Notes: generated by a model from the sequence alone, not told the origin. DNA of 28,597 nucleotides from an uncultured Bacteroides sp. (GCA_900544075.1 UQTJ01000038.1:1-28597), one strand, 5' to 3'; numbered from the stretch's first letter, positions 1-6,420 are shown. Program-made: numbers and translations.

Positions 1-54
1 TAGAGCATCTGACTGTTAATCAGAGGGTCGTTGGTTCAAGTCCAACCTGAAGAG
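1..54 (+). tRNA. tRNA-Asn (GTT), 5' part outside the window
   Basis: The visible part begins at the end of the D-loop. The anticodon stem is TCTGA (8-12) paired with TCAGA (20-24), and the loop CTGTTAA places anticodon GTT at 15-17, which reads Asn codons. The T-arm is GTTGG (30-34), loop TTCAAGT (35-41), CCAAC (42-46). The 3' acceptor strand CTGAAGA (47-53) is followed by discriminator G54, as expected for tRNA-Asn. CCA is not encoded. The acceptor 5' strand and most of the D-arm lie upstream of the window, so only the 3' two thirds can be verified. Confidence 0.93.
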
Positions 55-56
55 CA

Positions 57-90
57 AAAAGGTTCACTTTCCGGTGAACCTTTTCTGTTT
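57..90. terminator. Intrinsic terminator after tRNA-Asn
   Basis: GGTTCAC (61-67) pairs with GTGAACC (74-80) around a short loop. The stem is flanked by AAAA on the left and TTTTCTGTTTT on the right, so it can end transcription of the tRNA. Because it is symmetric it could also serve a gene arriving on the minus strand, such as the one whose apparent 3' remnant ends at 90. Confidence 0.8.
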
Positions 91-146
91 TATATCAGGA
101 AGCTGAAATCTCCTATCCTATAGAAATAGACACCCATAAAATCCGT
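90..146 (-). pseudogene. Possible vestigial 3' end of an outer-membrane protein gene
   Basis: Read on the minus strand in one frame, this stretch encodes MTDFMGVYFYRIGDFSFLI followed by TAA at 92-90. The end resembles the C-terminus of the outer-membrane protein encoded at 770-2032 (SFLAGIYLRTDFSFLI...): the last six residues are identical, and the upstream F-[ML]-G-[IV]-Y pattern is shared with different codons and a small length change. The frame is closed by a stop codon at 170-168, so at most about 25 codons survive. The 19 bases at 93-111 are identical to 782-800. It may be the remnant of a deleted tandem homologue, or a trace of integration at a gene 3' end. The match is short, so this is tentative. 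Confidence 0.4.
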
Positions 147-197
147 CATACGATGTTTTTCAATTATTTATCTTATTCCTTTTTCAAGATAATTTCT

Positions 198-205
198 TAT
201 TTTTG
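198..205 (+). promoter_or_regulatory. Putative -7 element for the antitoxin-like ORF
   Basis: TATTTTTG matches the Bacteroidota -7 consensus TAnnTTTG and lies about 29 bases before the ATG at 234. No convincing -33 TTG is present at the right distance, so support is limited to the -7 box and its position. Confidence 0.4.
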
Positions 206-233
206 CAAACATAACTTTGACAATGTAAATATT

Positions 234-419
234 ATGAGACAGAAAGCATTCAGATTAAGTTCATTGGACGACCCTTCAGACGAGCAATTGTATGCCTGGA
301 TGAAACAGGTCGGTGAAGCTGCACGGGAAAGTTCACGTAGAGCGGAAAAAGAGATGAAACGCAGGTTGCAGAACGTAAAAGAGATGTTGATTATCTACAA
401 AAAGGCAGGTTCAAAATGA
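234..419 (+). CDS. Small antitoxin-like protein upstream of a zeta-toxin remnant
   Basis: This encodes a 61-aa, highly charged, probably helical protein rich in Arg, Lys and Glu (for example RESSRRAEKEMKRR at residues 31-44). I chose ATG at 234 rather than an earlier in-frame ATG at 153 because the -7 box at 198-205 lies between them and the upstream residues are low-complexity Phe/Tyr. Its stop overlaps the next start by four bases (ATGA at 416-419), the usual arrangement of a two-gene toxin-antitoxin unit. The next gene has a zeta-toxin P-loop, so an antitoxin role is inferred from context. I see no recognisable DNA-binding motif and do not recognise the family. Confidence 0.55.
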   Translation: MRQKAFRLSSLDDPSDEQLYAWMKQVGEAARESSRRAEKEMKRRLQNVKEMLIIYKKAGSK

Positions 420-682
420 AAAAGAAACGTCCTACACTTTGTATAGTTGCCGGACCGAATGGCTCCGGAAAAACATCTGCCACTATACAATTATTGCACA
501 ATGAATGGGCTGAAAACAGTATTTATATCAATCCCGACAATATTGCGCAAGAACAGTTTGGAGACTGGAATTCTCCTTCAGCCGTATTGAAAGCAGCAGA
601 ACTGGCTACACAAATGCGCTATGACTGTTTAAGACAAAAATATGTAGAGGACATACCTGAATGGGCAAAAGTTCTAATTTAA
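416..682 (+). pseudogene. Internally deleted zeta-toxin / UDP-GlcNAc kinase-like gene
   Basis: The 88-aa product begins like a zeta-toxin P-loop kinase: Walker A GPNGSGKTS at about residues 13-21, then NPDNIAQ at about 39-45 and the helix ELATQMRYDCL. Intact relatives are about 190-280 aa and phosphorylate UDP-N-acetylglucosamine, blocking peptidoglycan synthesis. Here the sequence jumps right after RYDCLRQK, where relatives carry the FxFET-type substrate-binding segment, to YVEDIPEWAKVLI, which looks like the family's C-terminal tail. An in-frame internal deletion of roughly 100 or more codons would explain this. The product keeps nucleotide-binding residues but lacks the rest of the kinase core and is probably inactive. 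It could still be expressed as a small protein. It overlaps the upstream antitoxin-like ORF by four bases. Confidence 0.6.
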
Positions 683-769
683 AATATAGAGCAATATCCT
701 CCTTCATGCACTGAAACAGATACATATTCACAATCATACGCTTATACAAATCATGCGAATCTAAAAAAA

Positions 770-2032
770 TTAGAACTTCTTTATCAGGAAGCTGAAATCT
801 GTCCTCAGATAGATACCGGCCAGAAAACTGACGGAGTTCGGAACAGATGAATATACAGTCACCGGGATTCCATCCTCGCCAGTGGATATACATTCCGTAT
901 CGGCCGCAAAAGTATTGTACACATCGGCATGGACGCCAAGTGCAAACCCTTTACCTATCTGATGAGAATATTCAAGACTTAAAAAGGCTGTTTTAGGGTT
1001 GTTATAGACAAGATTTCTGTTTGACATTGAAACAGCCCCAAACAAAGGGTCGCCCATCAAAGATACAAAATCATGACACTGCCAATATCCGGCATGGAGA
1101 CGGAAGCTCTTCAAATCGGCTACAGCCTTGCCATAAAATCCATAACCATTGTCGAAAGGGAAAACACTGCCTTTCTGCTGGGCATAGTAGGCTGCATCCG
1201 CTTCGATATTCAGTTTTGTGAAGTTACGGAAAGGCATCTTTATATCCAAACCAAATCCGGCTGCCGCATTCAGCCAGGTTTTCACACCGCGTTCTGTAGC
1301 AGTGGTATTTATCTCTCCTCCCTGATGCTTGAACAGCAACTGCAACGGAACGTAAAAATGTACGCTATTGTCTTTGAGCGAAGGAGAATTTGCCTTTATG
1401 CGCGAAGACACCCCGAAAGTAAATTCCTCTTGCTGATTATCTCCCTGAAAGATAAAGCTTTCCCAGTTCACCCACATGTCAAGATTGAAATGGCGTGTAT
1501 TCCAAAGGAACTGCACTCCGGCCTCAGGGTCGGACGTCATAACCATCTCCTTATTATATAGAGGTGAGATAAGACCATGATTGTTACGGCCATATATATT
1601 CCCCAACACCAACGATACGCCGGGAAGCGGAGCATAATGGACACGGAAAAAAGGAACAGCATGGAATGCACTTTGAGTTTCTCCTGACTCATAGCCCGGA
1701 AGATTTGCATAATATGTATTAGGATATTTGCTCTCGCCCCAGTAGCGCAACATATAGGCACCGGCTTCTATTTTAAGAGTCTTTAGCGGCTGATACGAAA
1801 CTGTAGGAAGAACCCACAAGCCGGGCAAAGTATAGCCTTTCACCAAGCTTCCCTTATATTCATTGTCGCGGAAAAAGTTAAGATTACGAAAACGGAACCT
1901 CAGTTCGCGCACTCCTTCAGACGAGAATGTGGTATCCTCGGTATATACAAGTTTTGATATATCCTGCGAATGCACCTCGCCAAGACAAAACATAACAGCC
2001 AATAGTAAGGCAGATATAAACTTATTTTTCAT
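770..2032 (-). CDS. Predicted outer-membrane beta-barrel protein, function unknown
   Basis: This encodes a 420-aa exported protein. I start it at ATG 2032-2030 because a clear signal peptide begins there (MKNKFISALLLAVMFCLGEVHSQ, residues 1-23, cleavage likely near HSQ); the in-frame ATG at 2116 would add an implausible leader and overlap the preceding gene. The mature part has alternating hydrophobic and aromatic strands throughout (such as KLNIEADAAYYAQQ and FALGVHADVYNTF) and ends in Phe, the usual BAM-recognised terminus. No named porin family is recognised. It follows the phosphoesterase gene by 80 bases and has its own possible promoter. Its last three residues (KKF) are absent from the related fragment near 90-146, which stops after DFSFLI, so its 3' end may have been remodelled by recombination. 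Confidence 0.75.
   Translation of the reverse strand: MKNKFISALLLAVMFCLGEVHSQDISKLVYTEDTTFSSEGVRELRFRFRNLNFFRDNEYKGSLVKGYTLPGLWVLPTVSYQPLKTLKIEAGAYMLRYWGESKYPNTYYANLPGYESGETQSAFHAVPFFRVHYAPLPGVSLVLGNIYGRNNHGLISPLYNKEMVMTSDPEAGVQFLWNTRHFNLDMWVNWESFIFQGDNQQEEFTFGVSSRIKANSPSLKDNSVHFYVPLQLLFKHQGGEINTTATERGVKTWLNAAAGFGLDIKMPFRNFTKLNIEADAAYYAQQKGSVFPFDNGYGFYGKAVADLKSFRLHAGYWQCHDFVSLMGDPLFGAVSMSNRNLVYNNPKTAFLSLEYSHQIGKGFALGVHADVYNTFAADTECISTGEDGIPVTVYSSVPNSVSFLAGIYLRTDFSFLIKKF
782..800. repeat. Right copy of a 19-bp direct repeat (left copy 93-111)
   Basis: TATCAGGAAGCTGAAATCT occurs identically at 93-111 and 782-800, 689 bases apart, on either side of the toxin-antitoxin remnant. The right copy encodes residues DFSFLI in the last codons of the outer-membrane protein gene on the minus strand; the left copy encodes the same residues directly before a stop. 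Such flanking repeats at a gene 3' end fit either att-type recombination or recombination between homologous genes. Confidence 0.75.
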
Positions 2033-2060
2033 TTTGCAGCCCAAATATATTTTCACAATG

Positions 2061-2068
2061 CAAAAATA
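2061..2068 (-). promoter_or_regulatory. Putative -7 element for the outer-membrane protein gene
   Basis: On the minus strand TATTTTTG matches TAnnTTTG and sits about 28 bases before the ATG at 2032, leaving room for a short leader. A second match, TATATTTG at 2049-2042, is too near the start codon. No clear -33 box is seen. Confidence 0.4.
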
Positions 2069-2112
2069 GTAAGTTAATATTTCAGAGCCGTATTTTATCA
2101 TAAAAAAACTGT

Positions 2113-2949
2113 TCACTTTTTCACTTTAAGAATCACGAGAACTACCTCGCTCGGAGTGAAAAGTCTTATATCCCTTCGCGAAGTCCCCAATCCGTTGCTG
2201 ATAATAACCGGAATGCCTGACGAATTATACTTTTTGCCTGTCAGGAAGCGGTTTCCGTACTTTGAGAACTTGGCAGGAGTCCATCTGTTGAACAGGCTTA
2301 TCTGCCCGCCGTGAGTATGACCGGCCAGTGCCAAATCAGTATTACTTATATCCGTATCTTCCACATAATCAGGGGTGTGAGTCAGCATTACGACAAAATC
2401 CTCGGGTTTCAACGAGAGCGTGGGCGACATGCCGTTACGTCCAAGGTCGAAAGGGTTTCTGATGCCGGTTATAAGAATGAAGTCCTCCCCACTCCACAAT
2501 GTATCAGTGGCATGTTCCAACAGTTTCACACCTGTTTCAGCCATAGCCTTACGCACCAGACTGTCATTTTCGCCATGCTCATGATTTCCCATCACCGCAT
2601 ATGTTCCGTATGGAGTTTCAACAGTCTTCAAAGCATAGAACAGTTCGTCTACGTTTCCACCATTTCGCCCTCTGTAATCGCCGCCAAGCAGAAGCACATC
2701 TGCATCAAGCGAACGCAGGGCATCCGCCATAGAATGAAGACGTTTATGAGAAAAACGGCTCTCATAGTGAAAATCAGTGGCAAAGGCCATACGGAAGCCG
2801 TCAAACGAGGCCGGCAAATCGGACGACTCGATGTGATAGGTCTTTATTCGCCCTACTCCTTTGTATCGCGAAAAAGAGGCCGTTGCGCAGGAAGAAAGTA
2901 CAAATAGCGACAGCAGCAATAACAGGTTTACAAATCCGGGAAACTTCAT
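2113..2949 (-). CDS. Metallophosphoesterase, predicted lipoprotein
   Basis: This encodes 278 aa from ATG 2949-2947. The N-terminus MKFPGFVNLLLLLSLFVLSSC is a lipoprotein signal with lipobox LSSC, so the enzyme should be membrane-anchored and face the periplasm. The calcineurin-like metal-binding motifs appear in order: DFH (D-x-H), GGDYRGR (GD), GNHEH, THTPD and GHTHGG, which together hold two metal ions. It resembles the YkuE/YaeI-like subgroup, whose characterised members act on phosphodiesters including UDP-diacylglucosamine; the substrate here cannot be read from sequence. An upstream in-frame ATG at 3009 would overlap the divergent menA promoter. It is divergent from menA and is followed 80 bases later by the outer-membrane protein gene. 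Confidence 0.88.
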   Translation of the reverse strand: MKFPGFVNLLLLLSLFVLSSCATASFSRYKGVGRIKTYHIESSDLPASFDGFRMAFATDFHYESRFSHKRLHSMADALRSLDADVLLLGGDYRGRNGGNVDELFYALKTVETPYGTYAVMGNHEHGENDSLVRKAMAETGVKLLEHATDTLWSGEDFILITGIRNPFDLGRNGMSPTLSLKPEDFVVMLTHTPDYVEDTDISNTDLALAGHTHGGQISLFNRWTPAKFSKYGNRFLTGKKYNSSGIPVIISNGLGTSRRDIRLFTPSEVVLVILKVKK

Positions 2950-2974
2950 GGTGTTTATTTTATCTGTTTTTACG

Positions 2975-3003
2975 CAAATGTAGCGTTTTATGTAGTAACT
3001 TTG
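2975..3003. promoter_or_regulatory. Divergent -7 elements for the phosphoesterase and menA
   Basis: On the minus strand TACATTTG (2982-2975) lies 26 bases before the phosphoesterase ATG. On the plus strand TAACTTTG (2996-3003) lies 24 bases before the menA ATG. Both match TAnnTTTG. The whole gap is 77 bases, so the two promoters are back to back and probably affect one another. No strong -33 boxes are seen. Confidence 0.5.
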
Positions 3004-3026
3004 CAGCAAGTTTCAGAAAAAAGATT

Positions 3027-3914
3027 ATGACAGTAAAGACTAATTCCATAAAGGCCTGGGTTCTTGCAGCACGTCCCAAGACACTGACAGGAGCCGCCAT
3101 TCCGGTTATGTTAGGATGCGCATTGGCATACACTTACGGCCATTTCAACGTAACAGCAGCCGTACTGTGTTTCCTGTTTGCCTTCCTAATGCAGATAGAT
3201 GCCAATTTCATAAATGACCTTTTCGACTTCCTGAAAGGAACAGACAGAGAGGACCGTTTAGGTCCGGAACGTGCTTGTGCACAAGGGTGGATTTCACCCA
3301 AAGCGATGAAAACCGGTATATGTGTGACTACAATATTGGCCGGAATAACAGGACTGTCGCTGTTGAATTTCGGAGGATGGGAACTGATACCCGTAGGGCT
3401 GACATGCATGATATTCGCCTTCCTGTATACGGCAGGACCTTATCCGTTGGCATACCACGGATGGGGAGATGTGCTTGTACTGGTTTTCTTTGGTTTTGTA
3501 CCTGTGGGATGCACATATTATGTCATGTCGCACGGATGGAACACTTCGGTTACAGTCGCCTCGTTGGCATGCGGACTAATCATTGACACTTTGCTGATGA
3601 TAAACAACTTCCGCGACAGAGAACAGGATGCCATAAGCGGAAAGAAAACCATAGTGGTAAGACTTGGCGCAAAAGCGGGACTTATACTCTACTTCCTGCT
3701 CGGACTTGCGGCATGCTGGCTTTGCTTCTATTTTCTGACAATAGGAAAGATTTATGCGGTACTGCTGCCACAGTTCTATCTGGTAATGCATATAATGACC
3801 ACCATAAAAATGGCAAAGATAAACAAGGGAAAAGCTCTGAACATGATTCTCGGCGAAACCTCGAGGAATATGCTGATATTCGGAATTATGCTGACTTTAG
3901 GACTGGTTCTGTAA
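3027..3914 (+). CDS. menA: 1,4-dihydroxy-2-naphthoate polyprenyltransferase
   Basis: This encodes a 295-aa integral membrane prenyltransferase that joins a polyprenyl chain to dihydroxynaphthoate to give demethylmenaquinone, the late step of menaquinone synthesis. Two Asp-rich UbiA-family motifs are visible: NFINDLFDFLKGTDRED near residues 55-71 (NDxxDxxxGxD) and NNFRDREQDAISGKKT near 192-207; both bind prenyl diphosphate through Mg2+. The rest is a series of hydrophobic helices. N-terminal WVLAARPKTL is typical of MenA. ATG 3027 is chosen because a longer in-frame start would run through the divergent promoter and add a non-membrane leader. It is monocistronic and ends 20 bases before an 11-bp phased repeat array. 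Confidence 0.92.
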   Translation: MTVKTNSIKAWVLAARPKTLTGAAIPVMLGCALAYTYGHFNVTAAVLCFLFAFLMQIDANFINDLFDFLKGTDREDRLGPERACAQGWISPKAMKTGICVTTILAGITGLSLLNFGGWELIPVGLTCMIFAFLYTAGPYPLAYHGWGDVLVLVFFGFVPVGCTYYVMSHGWNTSVTVASLACGLIIDTLLMINNFRDREQDAISGKKTIVVRLGAKAGLILYFLLGLAACWLCFYFLTIGKIYAVLLPQFYLVMHIMTTIKMAKINKGKALNMILGETSRNMLIFGIMLTLGLVL

Positions 3915-3934
3915 ATCCAACTCTTGCAGAACAA

Positions 3935-4132
3935 CATTCGAAGAGCGTTCGAACAGCATTCAAAACACGTTCATTCCCCGTTCAGCAGGCGTTCACTGAA
4001 CAGCTACTGAACGGGGAATGAACGAATATTGAACGATAAATGAATAATCCTTGAAATGCAAACGGAGTAAAAAAGCAAATTTAGATACTATTTAAATAGC
4101 ATTTAAATACTGTTTAAACACCCTATAAACTC
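3935..4132. repeat. 11-bp phased dyad array between menA and ispF
   Basis: Cut into consecutive 11-mers from 3935, this stretch stays in register for 18 units. Units 1-6 begin CATTC, CGTTC, CATTC, CGTTC, CGTTC, CGTTC. Units 6-11 end in TGAA. Reading both strands from TTC, forward and inverted units share the pattern TTCANNNNNCG in most cases. TTCATTCCCCG occurs forward at 3970-3980 and inverted at 4012-4022, giving a perfect 16-bp inverted repeat (3971-3986 with 4007-4022). From 4078 the units change to a TTTAAA core in the same phase: TATTTAAATAG (4089), CATTTAAATAC (4100), TGTTTAAACAC (4111). It lies between convergent genes and reaches the ispF stop. It has no T-run typical of a terminator. 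Confidence 0.85.
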
Positions 4133-4610
4133 ATTGCTTTTCTATCAGAACAGTGGCATAAGCCGAAATTCCTTCTTCGCGTCCTGTGAATCCAAGTTTC
4201 TCAGTAGTAGTTGCCTTGATGGAAACGTCTTCCGCATCAATGCCCATGACTTTGGCAAGCACCTCCTGCATCTCAGGAATTCTCGCTTTCAGCTTCGGAC
4301 GCTCGGCACATACTGTAGCATCTATATTGCCTACGGTATAGCCTTTCTCTGCTATAAGCTTTACTGTGCGGGCAAGGAGAATCTTGCTGTCTATATTCTT
4401 GAACTCACCTGCGTTATCCGGGAAATGGAATCCTATGTCGCGCATATTGGCTGCTCCCAAAAGAGCGTCACAAATGGCATGTATCAGCACATCGGCATCG
4501 GAGTGACCGAGCAGTCCCAATTCATGCTCTAATTTTATTCCGCCCAACCACAATTCCCTGTTCGGAACAAGGCGGTGTACGTCAAAACCAAATCCTACTC
4601 TTATTTTCAT
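4131..4610 (-). CDS. ispF: 2-C-methyl-D-erythritol 2,4-cyclodiphosphate synthase
   Basis: This encodes 159 aa, the usual length for IspF. The enzyme converts CDP-methylerythritol 2-phosphate to the cyclic diphosphate in the MEP isoprenoid pathway, acting as a homotrimer in the cytoplasm. Metal ligands Asp10 and His12 (FDVH) and His44 (LIHAICDALLGA) are present, as are the HSDAD motif at 36-40, DIGFHFPD near 57-64, and the C-terminal TTTEKLGFTGREEGISA segment. The start overlaps the stop of the upstream hydrolase gene by four bases (4607-4610), so translation is likely coupled. It is the last gene of the rex-hydrolase-ispF operon. Its product feeds prenyl chains used by MenA next door. Confidence 0.95.
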   Translation of the reverse strand: MKIRVGFGFDVHRLVPNRELWLGGIKLEHELGLLGHSDADVLIHAICDALLGAANMRDIGFHFPDNAGEFKNIDSKILLARTVKLIAEKGYTVGNIDATVCAERPKLKARIPEMQEVLAKVMGIDAEDVSIKATTTEKLGFTGREEGISAYATVLIEKQ

Positions 4611-5224
4611 CGTATATAAAAATCTAATACTTTTTCGTTTTCAAGATATCCCTCCAGATGATTGTCTATACTCACGGGGCCTACTCCTACCGGTGTTCCT
4701 GTAAACAGCAGGTCGCCAATCTTCAGAGTACAGAACTGGCTGACGTATGCTATTATCCTGTCTACACCGAAGAGCATATCGCGTGTGTGGCCTGTCTGCA
4801 CAGTCTTGCCATCTATGTCAAGATGGAAATGAATATCCTGTATATCCTTGAACTTTTCAATACTTACCCAGTCGCCAATGGCAGCAGAATTGTCGAAACC
4901 CTTACACAGTTCCCACGGTTTTCCTTCGGCACGGAACTTTCTCTGCAGGTCGCGGGCAGTAAAGTCTATACCTACGGTGACAGCGTCGTAATATCTGTGG
5001 GCAAATCTCTCGGAGATATTCTTTCCGAGTCGGTTTATACGCACCACGAGTTCTGTTTCGTAATCTATCTGCTGCGAGAAATCAGGAATAAAAAACGGCT
5101 TGCTGTCCTTGAGGAGAGCCGAGTCCGGCTTCATGAAAATGACCGGTTCCTGTGGCAGGGACTCATCCGCATGGAGTTCTTTGCAGTGGAGGGAATAGTT
5201 CATCCCTATAGCGATAATCTTCAT
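4607..5224 (-). CDS. Fumarylacetoacetate hydrolase-family protein
   Basis: This encodes 205 aa, a compact FAH-domain protein like the FAHD1/YcgM type. The family cleaves C-C bonds or decarboxylates 2-oxo acids such as oxaloacetate or acylpyruvates with a bound Mg2+. Visible features are IGMNYSLHCKE at 6-16, IFMKPDSAL, the metal ligands in DYETELVVRI (D-x-E-x-E), GIDFTARDLQ, GKPWELCKGFDNSAAIGDW, and the C-terminal LLFTGTPVGVGP. The exact substrate is not predictable. It begins 15 bases after rex and overlaps ispF by four bases, so all three are one transcription unit. An oxaloacetate- or pyruvate-related role would fit with Rex control, but that is inference. Confidence 0.88.
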   Translation of the reverse strand: MKIIAIGMNYSLHCKELHADESLPQEPVIFMKPDSALLKDSKPFFIPDFSQQIDYETELVVRINRLGKNISERFAHRYYDAVTVGIDFTARDLQRKFRAEGKPWELCKGFDNSAAIGDWVSIEKFKDIQDIHFHLDIDGKTVQTGHTRDMLFGVDRIIAYVSQFCTLKIGDLLFTGTPVGVGPVSIDNHLEGYLENEKVLDFYIR

Positions 5225-5239
5225 ATATATAAATAATGA

Positions 5240-5887
5240 TTATTTTAATTCATTCAAACGGTTGAACATGACAGCCAAGTGGGCATACAGCGAGGTATTC
5301 TGCACTACTATATCTTCCGGCACACGAATTCTGAAAGGAGTAAAGTTCCATACAGCCTTAATACCTCCGTCTACCATATAGTCCGTAATGCTCTGGGCTA
5401 TACTGATGGGAACAGTAAGTATTCCGATGTTCACATCAGAGTTTTTCATTATTTCGGGAAACTCGTCCGTATGATAGACCGGTATTCCGGCAATGGTAGT
5501 GCCTACCTTCTTCGGGTCGACATCGAATGCGCCAACGATTTCGAGTCCGAAGTGGGACAGACCTGTATCCTGAAGCAATGCCGCACCAAGACTACCTACT
5601 CCGAAAAGATATGCCTTATGCATATTGGTGAAGCCGAGAAAGTCTTCAAGCACATTTATCAGACAGTCGATGTCATAACCGACACGGGTACGCCCGGAAA
5701 CAGCCACATAGGACAAATCTTTTGCCACCTGCGAGGCATCGATGTTTATCTGACGGGAAATCTGAGTGGACGACACATACTTTTCCCCCTGCTCCCTCAT
5801 CAGTTTTGCACAGGACAGATACCAAGGCAATCGACGGAGAGTGGGTTCAGGTATTTTATCCGATATTTTATGAACTGGCGCTATCAT
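5240..5887 (-). CDS. rex: Redox-sensing transcriptional repressor Rex
   Basis: This encodes 215 aa, the normal Rex length. The N-terminal winged helix spans about residues 10-80, with LPWYLSCAKLMREQG, the SSTQISRQINIDASQVAKDLS recognition region and GYDIDCLINVLEDFLG. The C-terminal Rossmann domain carries GVGSLG at 96-101 (Ser replaces the more common Asn) and the FDVDPKKVGTTIAGIPV acidic site that selects NADH. WNFTPFRIRVP is the conserved domain-swap region. Rex senses the NADH/NAD+ ratio and represses fermentation and respiration genes. It heads an operon with the FAH-family gene and ispF, and is divergent from the SUI1-like gene. I found no clear Rex box (TTGTGAA-N8-TTCACAA type) in its own promoter. 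Confidence 0.92.
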   Translation of the reverse strand: MIAPVHKISDKIPEPTLRRLPWYLSCAKLMREQGEKYVSSTQISRQINIDASQVAKDLSYVAVSGRTRVGYDIDCLINVLEDFLGFTNMHKAYLFGVGSLGAALLQDTGLSHFGLEIVGAFDVDPKKVGTTIAGIPVYHTDEFPEIMKNSDVNIGILTVPISIAQSITDYMVDGGIKAVWNFTPFRIRVPEDIVVQNTSLYAHLAVMFNRLNELK

Positions 5888-5915
5888 GACATAAATAAAA
5901 CTAAACTGTTTATTG

Positions 5916-5974
5916 CAAAATTACTCTATTTATTTGGAAACGCACACATAATAAAGAAAAAGTTTATATCTTTG
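5916..5974. promoter_or_regulatory. Divergent -7 elements for rex and the SUI1-like gene
   Basis: On the minus strand TAATTTTG (5923-5916) lies 28 bases before the rex ATG. On the plus strand TATCTTTG (5967-5974) lies 24 bases before the ATG at 5999. Both match TAnnTTTG. The gap between the two genes is 111 bases and AT-rich. No well-spaced -33 box is evident for either. Confidence 0.45.
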
Positions 5975-5998
5975 ATTGAAAATAAACATTTGCAGGAA

Positions 5999-6337
5999 AT
6001 GAAAAATAACGACTGGAAAGAAAGACTGAACATTGTGTATTCCACAAATCCAGACTTCAACTATCAGACTGAGGATGAAGAAGAAATAGAAACTCCGGAG
6101 AAAAAGAATCAGAAACTGAGGGTTTCGATAGAGAAAAAAGGACGTGGAGGTAAAACCGTGACTCTGATAACAGGATTCATAGGTAGCGAAGACGACCTTA
6201 AAGAACTCGGAAGGACTCTGAAGACAAAATGCGGAGTGGGCGGCTCGGCCAAAGACGGAGAAATCATCATACAGGGTGACTTCAAGCAACGTGTCATAGA
6301 GCTGCTGAAGGCCGAAGGATATACGCAAACCAAGTAA
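5999..6337 (+). CDS. SUI1/eIF1-like translation factor (YciH family)
   Basis: This encodes 112 aa. Residues about 38-112 form the SUI1 fold: QKLRVSIEKKGRGGKTVTLITGF, then LGRTLKTKCGVGGSAKDGEIIIQGDFKQRVIELLKAEGY, with the conserved K(T/C)GVGGSxKDGEIxIQGD signature. Family members (bacterial YciH, eIF1 in eukaryotes) bind the small ribosomal subunit and affect start selection. The N-terminal 35 residues are acidic (EDEEEIETPEKK) and probably disordered. ATG 5999 is chosen because it follows the -7 box at 5967-5974; the frame stays open far upstream but only across the rex coding region on the opposite strand. It is monocistronic, followed by a phased repeat and a terminator. Confidence 0.9.
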   Translation: MKNNDWKERLNIVYSTNPDFNYQTEDEEEIETPEKKNQKLRVSIEKKGRGGKTVTLITGFIGSEDDLKELGRTLKTKCGVGGSAKDGEIIIQGDFKQRVIELLKAEGYTQTK

Positions 6338-6341
6338 AAAC

Positions 6342-6404
6342 AAAACGCTTCGTCATTTGGATTCAAATGCTTCGTCGTTTTAATTCAAATGACGAAGCGT
6401 TTTT
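6342..6404. repeat. 11-bp phased inverted repeat after the SUI1-like gene
   Basis: AAAACGCTTCGTCATTTG (6342-6359) is the exact reverse complement of 6386-6403, an 18-bp inverted repeat ending in a T-run. The interior is also ordered. From 6346 the 11-mers are CGCTTCGTCAT, TTGGATTCAAA, TGCTTCGTCGT, TTTAATTCAAA, TGACGAAGCGT: units 1 and 3 match, units 2 and 4 match, and unit 5 is nearly the inverse of unit 1. It may terminate transcription, but the internal 11/22-bp periodicity is not needed for that. Confidence 0.8.
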
Positions 6405-6420
6405 CTGCCACTGAATACAT

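Noticed and set aside
1073..1561. A 162-codon plus-strand open frame inside the outer-membrane protein gene
   Set aside because: It lies wholly antisense to a gene with a clear signal peptide and barrel composition, and has no promoter or family resemblance.
770..2116. Longer form of the outer-membrane protein starting at 2116
   Set aside because: The extra 28 residues precede a complete signal peptide and would overlap the end of the phosphoesterase gene; the start at 2032 is better.
5888..5998. Rex-binding site in the rex promoter
   Set aside because: No TTGTGAA-N8-TTCACAA-like dyad is present in the 111-base gap.
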